A stretch of DNA of 64,000 nt from an uncultured Bacteroidota bacterium (GTDB lineage Bacteria; Bacteroidota; Bacteroidia; Flavobacteriales; Flavobacteriaceae), in contig CACHSA010000002.1 in the NCBI GenBank assembly GCA_902582405.1, positions 97,397 to 161,396 on the forward strand, read 5' to 3'. The notes beneath the pieces are model-generated. The model searched no databases. It worked only from the letters and a program-made list of their open reading frames with translations, and was not told where the DNA came from. The translations under genes were made by a program, and so were the position numbers. Positions within the stretch are counted from its first letter, which is position 1, and every line of letters starts with the position of its first letter. Below are positions 27,330 to 37,269 of the stretch, piece by piece.

Positions 27330-29799
27330 TTCTTTTGGGCTATTGATCATCCCTCTTTTGCTAATATCGTCTCTTAGCACCTCTCAAAATGTAAAAGTAA
27401 ATGATATGCTCACCCAAGAACCTTTATCTGACGTATATGTATTCAATAAGGGAAAAAATAAATATACATCAACCGACAATAACGGAGTTTTTAATTTGAA
27501 CATTTTTTCAGTAAAAGATACGCTAACCTTTAGTCTAATTGGTTATGATGACAAAAAAATTACTGTTGAGGATATAATTCTAAATTCAAATTTAATAGAA
27601 ATGAGTGTTAATGAAAAACAATTAACCGAAATCGTCCTTTCAGTTGCTAGAACGGCTTTACAGTCAAAAAAAATCACTCAAAAGGTCAAAATTATTGACA
27701 AAAATTCAATTATTGAAAATTCACCAGCAACTGGTGCCGAGGTTTTATTATTAGCTCCTTCCGTCAGGATTCAAAAGTCTCAAGGCGGTGGTGGAAGTCC
27801 TGTTATTAGGGGCTTCGAAGCAAATCGAGTTCTATTAGTTGTCGATGGGGTACGTATGAATAACGGAATTTTTAGATCTGGGCATTTACAAAATGCTATA
27901 ACAGTAGACCCAAGTAGTCTTGAGCGAGTTGAAATTATTTATGGCCCATCGTCTGTTGGTTATGGTTCCGATGCGCTTGGTGGGGTAGTTCACTATTACA
28001 CTAAAACCCCGAAAATCAATAATAGCCAAAAATTGACTAATTCCTTTTCATCCACCTTTAATAGCTCCAGGCAAAGTTTTATTCATCATTTAAGTAGTGA
28101 AGCCAGCTTTAAAAAATCTGCTATTCTAACGAGTTTTACGTATTCAAAATTTGGAGATATTATAATGGGGAAAAATAGAAAGCACGGTTTTCAAAACTGG
28201 GGATTGATTGGTGAATACTCGTCTAATTCCAATTCTTTATATTTCGAATACCCCTCAAAAAACAACAATCCAAATATTCAAAAAAATTCAGGATACAGCC
28301 AAGTAGATTTTTTACAAAAGGTTGTTTTCATATTACCAAAAGAAAAACAGTTATTAATCAATTTTCAATTTTCAAACTCTTCAGATATCCCAAGATTTGA
28401 TAAATTAAACGAAATGATGAAAAACAAGTTGAGATTTGCTGAGTGGAACTATGGGCCACAAAAAAGATTATTAATTTCGCCTCAACTGAAAATATTTCCT
28501 AAGAAAAAATACCTCTACAAGGGAAATATTACAGGCGCCTATCAATGGGTAAAAGAATCTAGAATTCAAAGACGATTTGAATCACTAGAGAGAATCAATC
28601 AAAATGAAAATGTAAATATTTTTAGTTTAAATGCCGACTTCGAAATGCAAAAGACGAGGAAAGTTAGTATTGTTTATGGGTTCGAATTTATTGCTAATAA
28701 AATAAGATCAGATGCATTCAGAGAAAGCTTATCAGTAATTGGCAATACCATTACAAAAACTCAATTTGAAGGTAAATTTCCATCCAGATATCCTAACAAC
28801 GGAAGCTCTTATTTCGTTTCTGCTTCTTATTCAAGTCTAAGATTAGATTTGAGTTCAAAATCGTCATTTTCGCTTGGTGCTCGTTACACTTCAACTAAAA
28901 TAAAAGCAAGTTGGGTTAATGAACAGTTTTTAAAGTCCAGAAATTTAGATCTTAAAACAGAAAATAATGCACTAACAGGAAGTATTGCATCTTCATACCG
29001 TCCCAACAAAAATATAAAAATGAATATTCTTTTTTCTACTGGTTTTAGATCACCAAACATAGACGACATTGGGAAAATTAGAGAAAACAGAGGAGTTCTT
29101 ATTATTCCGAATCCAGGGTTAAAGCCTGAGTATGTATATAATTTTGAGGGAGGTTTAACTTTTTCTAATGATGATATATTTTTAATTGAGGGACGTTTTT
29201 TTAACTCTAATATTAAAAATTATATAGGCAGAATTATTTCTCCTTTTTCTGAAGATGTGTCAAATAATGACATATGGTCTTTAATTATAGATAAAGGAAA
29301 ACTTTCAACACAAATAAATCAAAATATTGGGAATGCGAGAATTTATGGTGCTTCTATTGACGGAATGGCTGCGCTTTTTCCTGGTTTAAATATTATAGGA
29401 AATATTAGTTTTACTGATAGTACATTAAATAATCGAATAGGTCCACTCCCTTCTATACTCCCCCTATACGGGAATTTGAGGATCAACTATAACAGTCGCA
29501 AGTTAAATTTATCATTGAGTAACAATTTTAGTGGAAGAAAATTACCAAAAGATTATAGCAGAGGTGGTGAAGATAAAATTGAAGAAACACCAATAATAAA
29601 TAGTAAAAGTGTGAAAACTCGGTATTATGGTTCTCCCAAATGGTCAATCTATTCTATCACAGCAGCATTAGATCATAATGAAAATGTTAGGACTTCATTT
29701 TCTATTGATAATATATTTGATTTACATTACAAAGAATTTGCATCGGGTATCTCTGCGCCAGGAAGATCAATTATTTTAAACCTTAATGTAAAGTTTTAA
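27322..29799 (+). CDS. TonB-dependent outer-membrane receptor (recO-linked)
   Basis: About 825 residues. Signal peptide MNSSFGLLIIPLLLISSLSTSQ if started at TTG 27322, which overlaps the recO stop; the frame is open upstream inside recO, but only this start gives a clean signal. Then a carboxypeptidase-like regulatory domain (NVKVNDMLTQEPLSDVYVFN, to about residue 105), a plug (ATGAEVLLLAPSVRIQKSQG, GGGSPVIRGFEANRVLLVVD) and a beta-barrel ending in LNLNVKF with a C-terminal Phe. It imports an unknown ligand. The recO/receptor/ileS order is conserved in the family. Confidence 0.92.
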   Translation: MNSSFGLLIIPLLLISSLSTSQNVKVNDMLTQEPLSDVYVFNKGKNKYTSTDNNGVFNLNIFSVKDTLTFSLIGYDDKKITVEDIILNSNLIEMSVNEKQLTEIVLSVARTALQSKKITQKVKIIDKNSIIENSPATGAEVLLLAPSVRIQKSQGGGGSPVIRGFEANRVLLVVDGVRMNNGIFRSGHLQNAITVDPSSLERVEIIYGPSSVGYGSDALGGVVHYYTKTPKINNSQKLTNSFSSTFNSSRQSFIHHLSSEASFKKSAILTSFTYSKFGDIIMGKNRKHGFQNWGLIGEYSSNSNSLYFEYPSKNNNPNIQKNSGYSQVDFLQKVVFILPKEKQLLINFQFSNSSDIPRFDKLNEMMKNKLRFAEWNYGPQKRLLISPQLKIFPKKKYLYKGNITGAYQWVKESRIQRRFESLERINQNENVNIFSLNADFEMQKTRKVSIVYGFEFIANKIRSDAFRESLSVIGNTITKTQFEGKFPSRYPNNGSSYFVSASYSSLRLDLSSKSSFSLGARYTSTKIKASWVNEQFLKSRNLDLKTENNALTGSIASSYRPNKNIKMNILFSTGFRSPNIDDIGKIRENRGVLIIPNPGLKPEYVYNFEGGLTFSNDDIFLIEGRFFNSNIKNYIGRIISPFSEDVSNNDIWSLIIDKGKLSTQINQNIGNARIYGASIDGMAALFPGLNIIGNISFTDSTLNNRIGPLPSILPLYGNLRINYNSRKLNLSLSNNFSGRKLPKDYSRGGEDKIEETPIINSKSVKTRYYGSPKWSIYSITAALDHNENVRTSFSIDNIFDLHYKEFASGISAPGRSIILNLNVKF

Positions 29800-29867
29800 T
29801 TAGTAAAAATAATTTATAGCTAAAATGTATAAAAAATGCTTATTTTCGGACATTTAATGTTTGCCCT

Positions 29868-32800
29868 ATGGCCTACAAAGATTATAAACAACTTGAATTA
29901 AATACAATTGCTTCTGAAATTCTTAGGTTTTGGAATAAGGAAAAAATATTTGAAAAAAGTGTGGATTTAAATAAAGATTCCACTCCATACATCTTTTACG
30001 AAGGACCCCCATCTGCAAACGGACTCCCAGGAATCCACCACATTATGGCAAGAACTATTAAAGATATATTTTGCAGATATAAGACACAAAAAGGATTTAA
30101 GGTAGAGAGAAAGGCTGGATGGGATACTCACGGTTTACCTGTGGAACTTGGAGTTGAAAAAGAATTAAATATCACTAAAGAAGATATTGGCAAGAAAATC
30201 AGTATTGAAAAATATAACAATGCATGTAGAGAAGCAGTTATGCGCTACACAGACGTGTGGAACGAATTAACAAAAAAAATTGGGTTTTGGGTTGATATGG
30301 ATAATCCATATATAACCTACAAAACTAAATATATTGAAAGTGTTTGGTGGTTACTAAAAGAGATTTACAAAAAGGGTTTGATTTACAAGGGGTATACTGT
30401 CCAACCTTATTCACCTAAAGCCGGCACAGGGCTTAGTTCACATGAACTTAATCAACCTGGAACTTATAAAGATGTGAGTGATGTCTCGATAGTCGCAATG
30501 TTCAAAGTTTTAAGTAAAAGCCTACCCGAGGAACTTAAAATAGACTCGGATTTATTTTTATTGGCATGGACAACTACACCGTGGACTTTACCGTCCAACA
30601 CTGCTTTAACAATTAGCAAAAAAATTATTTATGTGATTATTGATACATTTAATTTGTACACTGAAAAACCTATCAAGGTTTTGTTGGCTAAAGATTTAAT
30701 AAATAAGGTTTTTGACAATAAGTTTATAAAAGTAAATTCTCCTGAAAAGCTTTTATTGAATTCCTCAGAAAAAAAAGTCCCCTATTTAGTAATTAACGAA
30801 ATATTGGGAGATAAACTTATCGACGTTAGATACGAAAAAATCTGGGAAGATGCACCCTACCCCAACAATAATCCTGAAAATGCATACCGAGTAATTTCTG
30901 GGGACTTTGTGACCACAGATGAAGGAACAGGAATAGTTCACACAGCACCAACTTTTGGTGCGGATGACGCATTAGCCGCAAGTCAGGCTAATCCCCCTGT
31001 TCCCCCATTACTTATTAAAGCAGAAAGCGGAGAATTAGTTCCTCTGGTTAACTTACAGGGTAAATTCATTGACAGTCTAAAAATAATTGGTGGTAAGTAT
31101 GTCAAAAATGAATATTATGAAGAAAATGAAAAGCCCAAAAAATCTGTAGATGTTGAAATATGCATACTTCTTAAAGAACAAAATAGAGCATTTAAAGTAG
31201 AAAAGTATGTTCATTCTTATCCAAATTGCTGGAGAACAGATAAACCTATTCTTTATTATCCTTTAGACTCCTGGTTTATAGGTGTATCTGAGATCAGAGA
31301 CAAGTTGGTTTCTTTAAACAAAAAGATAAATTGGGTTCCCAAAGCCACTGGGGAAAAAAGATTTGGAAATTGGCTATCAAATGCTAATGACTGGAATTTG
31401 TCCAGAAGTAGATATTGGGGGATTCCATTGCCAATATGGAGGACAATAGATAAAAGCGAAACAAAAGTAATTGGCTCAATTAGTGAATTGAAAAGTGAAA
31501 TAATTAGATCTATAAATTATAAACATATGAAATTCAATCCTCTTGAAAACTTTAAGGTAGACAACATGGCGGAAGAAAATTACGATGGGATTGATTTACA
31601 TAAAGACACAGTTGATGAAATAGTACTCTCAAGTGACAATGGTAGACCAATGTACAGAGAAAAGGATTTAATTGACGTGTGGTTTGACTCTGGTGCTATG
31701 CCATATGCTCAAGTTCATTATCCTTTTGAAAATAAAGATTTTATAGATAATAAAAAAATATTCCCCGCCGATTATATCGCTGAAGGTGTTGATCAAACAA
31801 GAGGCTGGTTTTACACTCTACATGTTATCTCAGCTATAGTTTTTAACTCAATCTCTTACAAAAATGTTGTTTCAAATGGATTGGTTTTGGATAAAAATGG
31901 TCAAAAGATGTCGAAAAGACTTGGAAACAGTATAGACCCCTTTGAAATAATTTCTAAATATGGTCCTGATGCGACTAGATGGTATATGATTTCGAATTCT
32001 AATCCATGGGACAATTTAAAGTTTGATGTAGATGGAGTCGATGAAGTATCAAGAAGATTTTTTGGAACATTATTTAATACATATTCGTTCTTTGTCATTT
32101 ATGCAAATATTGATGAATTTGATATAAACAAAAAAAGTATTCCAGTAACAAAAAGACCTGAAATTGATAGATGGATTATTTCGGAACTCAATCGCCTTAT
32201 AAATGAAGTAGACGAAGCATATGATAAATATGACGCTACTAGAGCAGCTAGACAAATATCAACCTTTGTGAATGATTTACTTAGTAATTGGTATGTAAGA
32301 CTATCCAGAAGAAGATTTTGGAAAGGATCATTAAGTGACGATAAGTTGGCCGCATATCACACCCTTTTCGAATGCCTAGATAAGGTTTGCAGATTGATAG
32401 CCCCATTAGCTCCTTTTTTTGCAGACAGACTTTTCTTAGATCTTAACAAAGAAAACCTATCTGAAGCAAAAGATTCGGTACATTTAACAATATTCCCATC
32501 AAGTAACTCAAAGCAAAGAAATATTGACCTCGAGAATAAAATGAATTATGCAAGAGATATATCCTCCTTGGCTTTATCCATAAGAAAAAAAAATCAGATT
32601 AAAGTTAGACAGCCTTTAAAAAAATTGATTATTCCTGTAAAAAATGTCTTGGAAAAAAGTTACATAGAAAGTGTTGCAAAGCTAATTTGTTCAGAGATAA
32701 ATGTTAAGAAAATAGAAACTATTGATGATTCGTCTGGAATTATTGTAAAATACGTTAAACCTAACTTAAAAATTTTAGGTCCTAAATACGGAAACAAATT

Positions 32801-33272
32801 AAATGACTTGAAAAATAAATTGGGGGCACTTCAAAAAAATGAAATCGACTTATTAGAGAAAGGAGAAAGCATTACTATATATGTCTCTAATAAGAAAATT
32901 ACTATTTCCCCATCTGAAGTATTAATTGAATATAAAGATATCGAGGGTTGGGTTGTAGCAAATAATGACAAATTTACTGTTGCTCTAGATACAAGAATAA
33001 ATAAAAGCCTTTTCAATGAAGGGCTAGCAAGAGAATTTATAAATAGACTTCAAAATTTAAGAAAACAGTCAGGATTAGAAGTGACTGATAAAATTATTTT
33101 ATATTTAACCCCTGATAAATTGTTAGAGCAAGTATTTGTTGATCATTTAGATTACATCAAAAACGAAATTCTAGCTAAAGATATAATAATTAAAAAGGAC
33201 GTTAAGAAAGGGGAAAATATTGTATTTGATCAAATTAAAACATTTGTTGAACTTAATAAAATCAATCAATAA
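29868..33272 (+). CDS. ileS: Isoleucyl-tRNA synthetase
   Basis: 1134-residue class I synthetase. The HIGH-type motif reads GIHH within PPSANGLPGIHHIMART (residues 47-63), the variant usual in Bacteroidota IleS. The CP1 editing domain covers about 190-420 (WTTTPWTLPSNTAL; GDFVTTDEGTGIVHTAPTFG), and KMSKRLGNS is near residue 680. An anticodon-binding domain and long C-terminal region follow. This longer type is the one often associated with mupirocin tolerance (family knowledge). It overlaps the dksA-like gene by one base. Confidence 0.96.
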   Translation: MAYKDYKQLELNTIASEILRFWNKEKIFEKSVDLNKDSTPYIFYEGPPSANGLPGIHHIMARTIKDIFCRYKTQKGFKVERKAGWDTHGLPVELGVEKELNITKEDIGKKISIEKYNNACREAVMRYTDVWNELTKKIGFWVDMDNPYITYKTKYIESVWWLLKEIYKKGLIYKGYTVQPYSPKAGTGLSSHELNQPGTYKDVSDVSIVAMFKVLSKSLPEELKIDSDLFLLAWTTTPWTLPSNTALTISKKIIYVIIDTFNLYTEKPIKVLLAKDLINKVFDNKFIKVNSPEKLLLNSSEKKVPYLVINEILGDKLIDVRYEKIWEDAPYPNNNPENAYRVISGDFVTTDEGTGIVHTAPTFGADDALAASQANPPVPPLLIKAESGELVPLVNLQGKFIDSLKIIGGKYVKNEYYEENEKPKKSVDVEICILLKEQNRAFKVEKYVHSYPNCWRTDKPILYYPLDSWFIGVSEIRDKLVSLNKKINWVPKATGEKRFGNWLSNANDWNLSRSRYWGIPLPIWRTIDKSETKVIGSISELKSEIIRSINYKHMKFNPLENFKVDNMAEENYDGIDLHKDTVDEIVLSSDNGRPMYREKDLIDVWFDSGAMPYAQVHYPFENKDFIDNKKIFPADYIAEGVDQTRGWFYTLHVISAIVFNSISYKNVVSNGLVLDKNGQKMSKRLGNSIDPFEIISKYGPDATRWYMISNSNPWDNLKFDVDGVDEVSRRFFGTLFNTYSFFVIYANIDEFDINKKSIPVTKRPEIDRWIISELNRLINEVDEAYDKYDATRAARQISTFVNDLLSNWYVRLSRRRFWKGSLSDDKLAAYHTLFECLDKVCRLIAPLAPFFADRLFLDLNKENLSEAKDSVHLTIFPSSNSKQRNIDLENKMNYARDISSLALSIRKKNQIKVRQPLKKLIIPVKNVLEKSYIESVAKLICSEINVKKIETIDDSSGIIVKYVKPNLKILGPKYGNKLNDLKNKLGALQKNEIDLLEKGESITIYVSNKKITISPSEVLIEYKDIEGWVVANNDKFTVALDTRINKSLFNEGLAREFINRLQNLRKQSGLEVTDKIILYLTPDKLLEQVFVDHLDYIKNEILAKDIIIKKDVKKGENIVFDQIKTFVELNKINQ

Positions 33273-33655
33273 TGAGTGAAATAATTAAAAATAAATACAG
33301 CGACAAAGAACTGAATCAATTTAAAGCTTTAATTGAGGGAAAAATTGAAAAGGCAAAAAAAGATCTTGAATTGTTGCGAAGCAGTTACATGAACGATGGA
33401 AATAATGGAACCGATGATACTTCTCCAACTTTTAAAGCTTTTGAAGAGGGTTCAGAAACAATGTCCAAAGAAGCAAATACTCAGCTGGCTTTAAGACAAG
33501 AAAAATTTATTCGTGATCTTAAAAGTGCATTAATTAGAATAGAAAATAAAACTTATGGTATATGCAGGGTCACTGGAAAACTTATAAAAAAAGAGAGATT
33601 AACCCTAGTGCCACACGCCACTTTAAGCATAGAAGCGAAAAATATGCAAAAGTAA
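33272..33655 (+). CDS. TraR/DksA-family protein with partial zinc finger
   Basis: 127 residues with the DksA layout: a coiled-coil (about 10-95, with NGTDDTSPTFKAFEEGSETM at the tip region) and a C-terminal finger, here YGICRVTGKLIKKERL followed by VPHATLSIEA. Of the four zinc cysteines only one remains, a state shared by flavobacterial homologues next to ileS. DksA proteins enter the secondary channel of RNA polymerase and alter promoter choice with ppGpp. It lies between ileS and lspA, as is typical. Confidence 0.88.
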   Translation: MSEIIKNKYSDKELNQFKALIEGKIEKAKKDLELLRSSYMNDGNNGTDDTSPTFKAFEEGSETMSKEANTQLALRQEKFIRDLKSALIRIENKTYGICRVTGKLIKKERLTLVPHATLSIEAKNMQK

Positions 33656-34269
33656 TTTTTTTTACTTATTTGATTTTGCAAAACATTAATTTGTACTCTC
33701 AAAACATAAGTCAAAAAAAATGGAACTCAAATAATTTTGATTTAGTTTTTTTAGAGCTAGATTTCACCGGAAATTTGACAGTCAATAAGTCTACTTCCAA
33801 TAATATTTGTGTTAAATATAAGCAAGAAGGTGAATTCAAAGAAAAAACTATTTTAAAAACTACTATAAAAAACAAAGAGTTGTATATTCAAGAAATGGCT
33901 TCCCCAACATCAAAGTCATACAACGATAAACTTAGTGTCCACAAAACAATTGCTAATTCAATTGAAGTTTCAGTCCCAATTAACTTTAAAACCATCATAA
34001 AAACAAGATTCTGTAATATAAATATAATGTCTTCTTTTTCAGACATAAACATCATGATAGATGATGGAAAAATTAATTTAAATCAAAATAAAATCAAAGG
34101 AGAAATAAAATCAATTTCAGCTAATATTTTTTGTGTCAATCCATTTAGTAAAATACTAGTTAGTTCAAAAGCTGATTTTGTTTCTGGGTTTCGCAATAGT
34201 ATCGTTATGCCTAATTTAGTAATTAGAACTGTCAGAGGGAATATTAGCGATGAATGTTTTATAAATTAA
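33562..34269 (+). CDS. Hypothetical secreted beta-rich protein
   Basis: I do not recognise a named family. The only in-frame ATG (33562) lies 94 bases inside the dksA-like gene. The signal-peptide-like part is KYAKVIFFTYLILQNINLYS, around residues 27-47 of that frame, so the real start is uncertain; TTG 33670 is another option but leaves a short signal. The mature part alternates short hydrophobic and polar strands (VFLELDFTGNLTV, SIEVSVPINFKTIIKTRFCN, NIMIDDGKINLNQNKIKG), reminiscent of DUF4097-type adhesin-like beta repeats. It is wedged between dksA and lspA, which normally adjoin. Confidence 0.6.
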   Translation: MQGHWKTYKKREINPSATRHFKHRSEKYAKVIFFTYLILQNINLYSQNISQKKWNSNNFDLVFLELDFTGNLTVNKSTSNNICVKYKQEGEFKEKTILKTTIKNKELYIQEMASPTSKSYNDKLSVHKTIANSIEVSVPINFKTIIKTRFCNINIMSSFSDINIMIDDGKINLNQNKIKGEIKSISANIFCVNPFSKILVSSKADFVSGFRNSIVMPNLVIRTVRGNISDECFIN

Positions 34270-34281
34270 TTATTTTTAGAG

Positions 34282-34935
34282 ATGCGTTTAAACTTTTCCT
34301 TTCCAATAATTAATCTCAAAAGAACCATATACATCATACTGACTGTAATTATATTAGATCAAATTTCTAAAATTTATATAAAACTGAATTTTCCATTAAC
34401 ACTTTATGGTGATGACGCAATACTTGATTATGGGTTTTTTAAACTCCTTTTTATAGAAAATAAAGGAATGGCATGGGGAACAAAGCTAAGTGATTTTGTT
34501 CCTTTTCTAGATGACGAGATATCAAAATTATTACTATCAATAATACGTATTGTTGCAATTATTTTTCTTGGTTACTGGATAAAAAAGTCTTTACAAGAAA
34601 AGAGTGCAAACTCACTACTATTGTCATTGTGCTTAATCTTCGCTGGAGCCGTTGGAAATTTATTAGATTCTATTTTTTACGGAGCAATCTTTTCTCATAG
34701 CTATGGGCAAATAGCAACATTTCTTCCCGAGGAAGGCTATGCTCCATTTTTTTTTGGTCATGTTGTTGACATGCTTCAATTCCCTATCGTTTCTTGGGTA
34801 TGGCCTAAGTGGGTTCCTTTTATTGGAGGAGAACCATATACATTTTTTGAATATGTTTTTAATCTTGCTGACTCCTCTATTAGTCTGGGTATAGCAATTA
34901 TAGTCTTTTTTAATAGGAAGGTTTTAACTAATTAA
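34282..34935 (+). CDS. lspA: Lipoprotein signal peptidase (signal peptidase II)
   Basis: 217-residue aspartyl protease of the inner membrane that removes signal peptides from prolipoproteins. The conserved blocks are DQISKIYIK, ENKGMAWG, AGAVGNLLDSIFYG with the first catalytic Asp, and FNLADSSISLG with the second. It is longer than the E. coli enzyme because of a loop between the third and fourth helices (HSYGQIATFLPEEGYAPFFF and onwards), normal for Bacteroidota. The 3' end overlaps the convergent folate cyclo-ligase by 8 bases. Substrates in this window include GldD, the DUF4270 protein and the GH16 enzyme. Confidence 0.95.
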   Translation: MRLNFSFPIINLKRTIYIILTVIILDQISKIYIKLNFPLTLYGDDAILDYGFFKLLFIENKGMAWGTKLSDFVPFLDDEISKLLLSIIRIVAIIFLGYWIKKSLQEKSANSLLLSLCLIFAGAVGNLLDSIFYGAIFSHSYGQIATFLPEEGYAPFFFGHVVDMLQFPIVSWVWPKWVPFIGGEPYTFFEYVFNLADSSISLGIAIIVFFNRKVLTN

Positions 34936-35488
34936 ATTTGTAAATGTTTTTTGGAGTTACACAATAATTAAGCTTGATGTCTCGAGAAGAACTCAGAATT
35001 CTTTCTTCTGGAGTGAAGAATGATAAACCTATTTTTAGGCATTTACTACTACATTTAAACATAAATCTATCATAATATCCTTTGCCATAACCAACTCTAT
35101 TCCCGTAAACGTCATATGCAAGTAGTGGAACAAAAACCACCTGAATTTTTTTTGGTTCTATTTTGATCCCTTCAAGCGGTTCTAGTATATCCCATTGATT
35201 TAATATAAGTTTGGTCGAGTCGGCTAATAGATAATGATCCAAGTATTCATCAGAAATAATTTTAGGAATAATAATGTTTTTATCCCTGCCCTGAAGAATT
35301 GAAATGATGAAATTTGTATTAATTTCATTCAACCTGTCAACTCCCATGAAAATATGAAAATAGTCCAAATTCCATATAGGTAATTTTAAGATTTGATTTG
35401 CTATTTCAATACTCAAATCATCCAATTTCAAAGAACTTATTTCAGCTCTTTTTTTCTTATACAATAATCTTAATTTTTTTTTGTTCAA
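34928..35488 (-). CDS. 5-formyltetrahydrofolate cyclo-ligase
   Basis: 186-residue MTHFS/YgfA-family enzyme converting 5-formyl-THF to 5,10-methenyl-THF with ATP. The C-terminal signature VPLLAYDVYGNRVGYGKGYYDRF is clear, and the N-terminus NKKKLRLLYKKKRAEIS is the usual basic helix. The start is TTG at 35488, as no in-frame ATG fits. It is divergent from uvrC over 50 bases and convergent with lspA with an 8-base overlap. Confidence 0.92.
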   Translation of the reverse strand: MNKKKLRLLYKKKRAEISSLKLDDLSIEIANQILKLPIWNLDYFHIFMGVDRLNEINTNFIISILQGRDKNIIIPKIISDEYLDHYLLADSTKLILNQWDILEPLEGIKIEPKKIQVVFVPLLAYDVYGNRVGYGKGYYDRFMFKCSSKCLKIGLSFFTPEERILSSSRDIKLNYCVTPKNIYKFN

Positions 35489-35538
35489 TGTTTAATATAT
35501 CAACAAAGAAAAGAATTAATTTTATTTAGTTATAGATC

Positions 35539-37269
35539 ATGTTGAAAGATAAAACTATATCCATTCAGATAGATGTACTCCCAGAAACTCCGGGAGTTTA
35601 CCAGTTTTACAATCAAAAGAATGATATTTTGTATATAGGTAAGGCTAAAAATATTAGAAAAAGAGTCAAATCCTATTTTACAAAAACTCATGATAATAAT
35701 AGGACTAGGTTATTAGTAAAAAATATTTTTTCAGTAAAACATATTGTTGTAGAAACAGAAACTGACGCACTGCTACTAGAAAACAGCTTAATTAAAGAAT
35801 ATAAACCAAGGTACAATGTTTTATTAAAAGATGATAAAACTTATCCTTGGATATGTCTTCAAAAATCTCCACCTAAAATATTTTATACTAGAAATAATAA
35901 TATTAAAAATGCAGAATATTTTGGTCCTTACACAAGTGTAAAACATTTAAAAATACTTTTAGCTCTAATAAAAGAAGTTTATCCTTTCCTGAATCATGAA
36001 CTTAATCATCTGCTAAAAATTAGCAGTGAAGCACATTCAATAAGATTGTTTGATAAATATAAAAAACCAATAAAAGAGCTTATCAAAGGGAATCTTAAAT
36101 TTTGTTTAAATCATTTAAAAAAGGAGATGCTTAATTTATCCAATAAAGAAAAGTATGAAGAAGCTCAACTTTTAAAAGACAAGATAACATCTTTAGAAAA
36201 ATACCAATCAAAGTCAACAATTGTAAACCCTAAAATTAGCAATGTTGACGTGTTCTCAGTAATAGACGACGATTCTCACGCTTATGTGAACTTTCTTCAA
36301 ATTGCTTTTGGTTCGATAATTAGATCCCACTCGGTGGAAATTAAAAAGAAGCTCAATGAAAGTAAAAAAGATCTTTTAACTCTAGCTATAATTGAAATAA
36401 GAAATCTATTTGGGTTGAAGACAAATGAAGTTTACCTGCCTTTTAAAGTTAATCTAGGTGAAAATATAAATGTCCATGTGCCGAAATTAGGAGAAAAGAA
36501 AAAACTACTTGAGCTTTCTAAAAGGAATGCAAAGTTTTATAGGATTGAAAAGATTAATCAAATGAAAATAATCGATCCTGAAAAACATAAAAACAGAATA
36601 TTAGAGCAAATGAAGTTAGATCTTCGTCTTAAGAATAAACCTGAACACATTGAATGCTTTGATAACTCAAATTTACAAGGTACTAATCCTGTTGCAGCGT
36701 GCGTTGTTTTTAAAAACGGAAAGCCATCAAAAAACGAATATAGACTTTATAACATTAAAGAGGTAAAGGGAATTGATGATTTCGCTTCAATGAAAGAGGT
36801 GGTCTTTAGAAGATATAAAAGGTTAATTGATCAACGAGAAATCTTACCTGAACTTATAATCGTAGATGGAGGTAAAGGCCAGTTATCTTCAGCAATGAAA
36901 GCCATTAAATCTTTAGGAATTGAAAAGAAAGTATCTTTGATTGGAATTGCAAAAAGACTTGAAGAAATTTTTTTCCCAGGAGACCCTATTCCAATTTATC
37001 TTGATAAAAGATCTGAGACATTAAAAATCATTCAACATTTAAGAAATGAAGCTCATCGCTTTGGAATTAACTTTCATAGAAAAAAAAGAATAAAAAATAG
37101 CTTTGATTCATATTTGGATGGATTAAAAGGGATTGGGCCAAAGACTAAGGAGCAACTTTTGAAGGAATTTAAAAGTGTTAAAAGAATTAAAGAGTCTAGC
37201 ATAAAAGATTTCATGGAATTGTTCGGAGAAAAAAAAGGTAAAAGAATATTTAATTTATTAGACAAATGA
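35539..37269 (+). CDS. uvrC: UvrABC system protein C
   Basis: 576-residue excision-repair nuclease subunit. It begins with the GIY-YIG domain (PETPGVYQFYNQKNDILYIGKAKNIRKRV), has a UvrB-interacting UVR motif near residues 200-230 (NKEKYEEAQLLKDKI), an RNase H-like endonuclease domain (HIECFDNSNLQGTNPVAA, IVDGGKGQLSSA) and a C-terminal helix-hairpin-helix (LDGLKGIGPKTKEQLLKEF). It makes both incisions flanking a lesion. The stop overlaps the next gene by 4 bases. Confidence 0.96.
   Translation: MLKDKTISIQIDVLPETPGVYQFYNQKNDILYIGKAKNIRKRVKSYFTKTHDNNRTRLLVKNIFSVKHIVVETETDALLLENSLIKEYKPRYNVLLKDDKTYPWICLQKSPPKIFYTRNNNIKNAEYFGPYTSVKHLKILLALIKEVYPFLNHELNHLLKISSEAHSIRLFDKYKKPIKELIKGNLKFCLNHLKKEMLNLSNKEKYEEAQLLKDKITSLEKYQSKSTIVNPKISNVDVFSVIDDDSHAYVNFLQIAFGSIIRSHSVEIKKKLNESKKDLLTLAIIEIRNLFGLKTNEVYLPFKVNLGENINVHVPKLGEKKKLLELSKRNAKFYRIEKINQMKIIDPEKHKNRILEQMKLDLRLKNKPEHIECFDNSNLQGTNPVAACVVFKNGKPSKNEYRLYNIKEVKGIDDFASMKEVVFRRYKRLIDQREILPELIIVDGGKGQLSSAMKAIKSLGIEKKVSLIGIAKRLEEIFFPGDPIPIYLDKRSETLKIIQHLRNEAHRFGINFHRKKRIKNSFDSYLDGLKGIGPKTKEQLLKEFKSVKRIKESSIKDFMELFGEKKGKRIFNLLDK

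Noticed and set aside
33272..33655. Loss of three zinc cysteines in the DksA-like protein
   Set aside because: The same CRVTGKLI form is common to flavobacterial homologues beside ileS, so not a defect of this copy.
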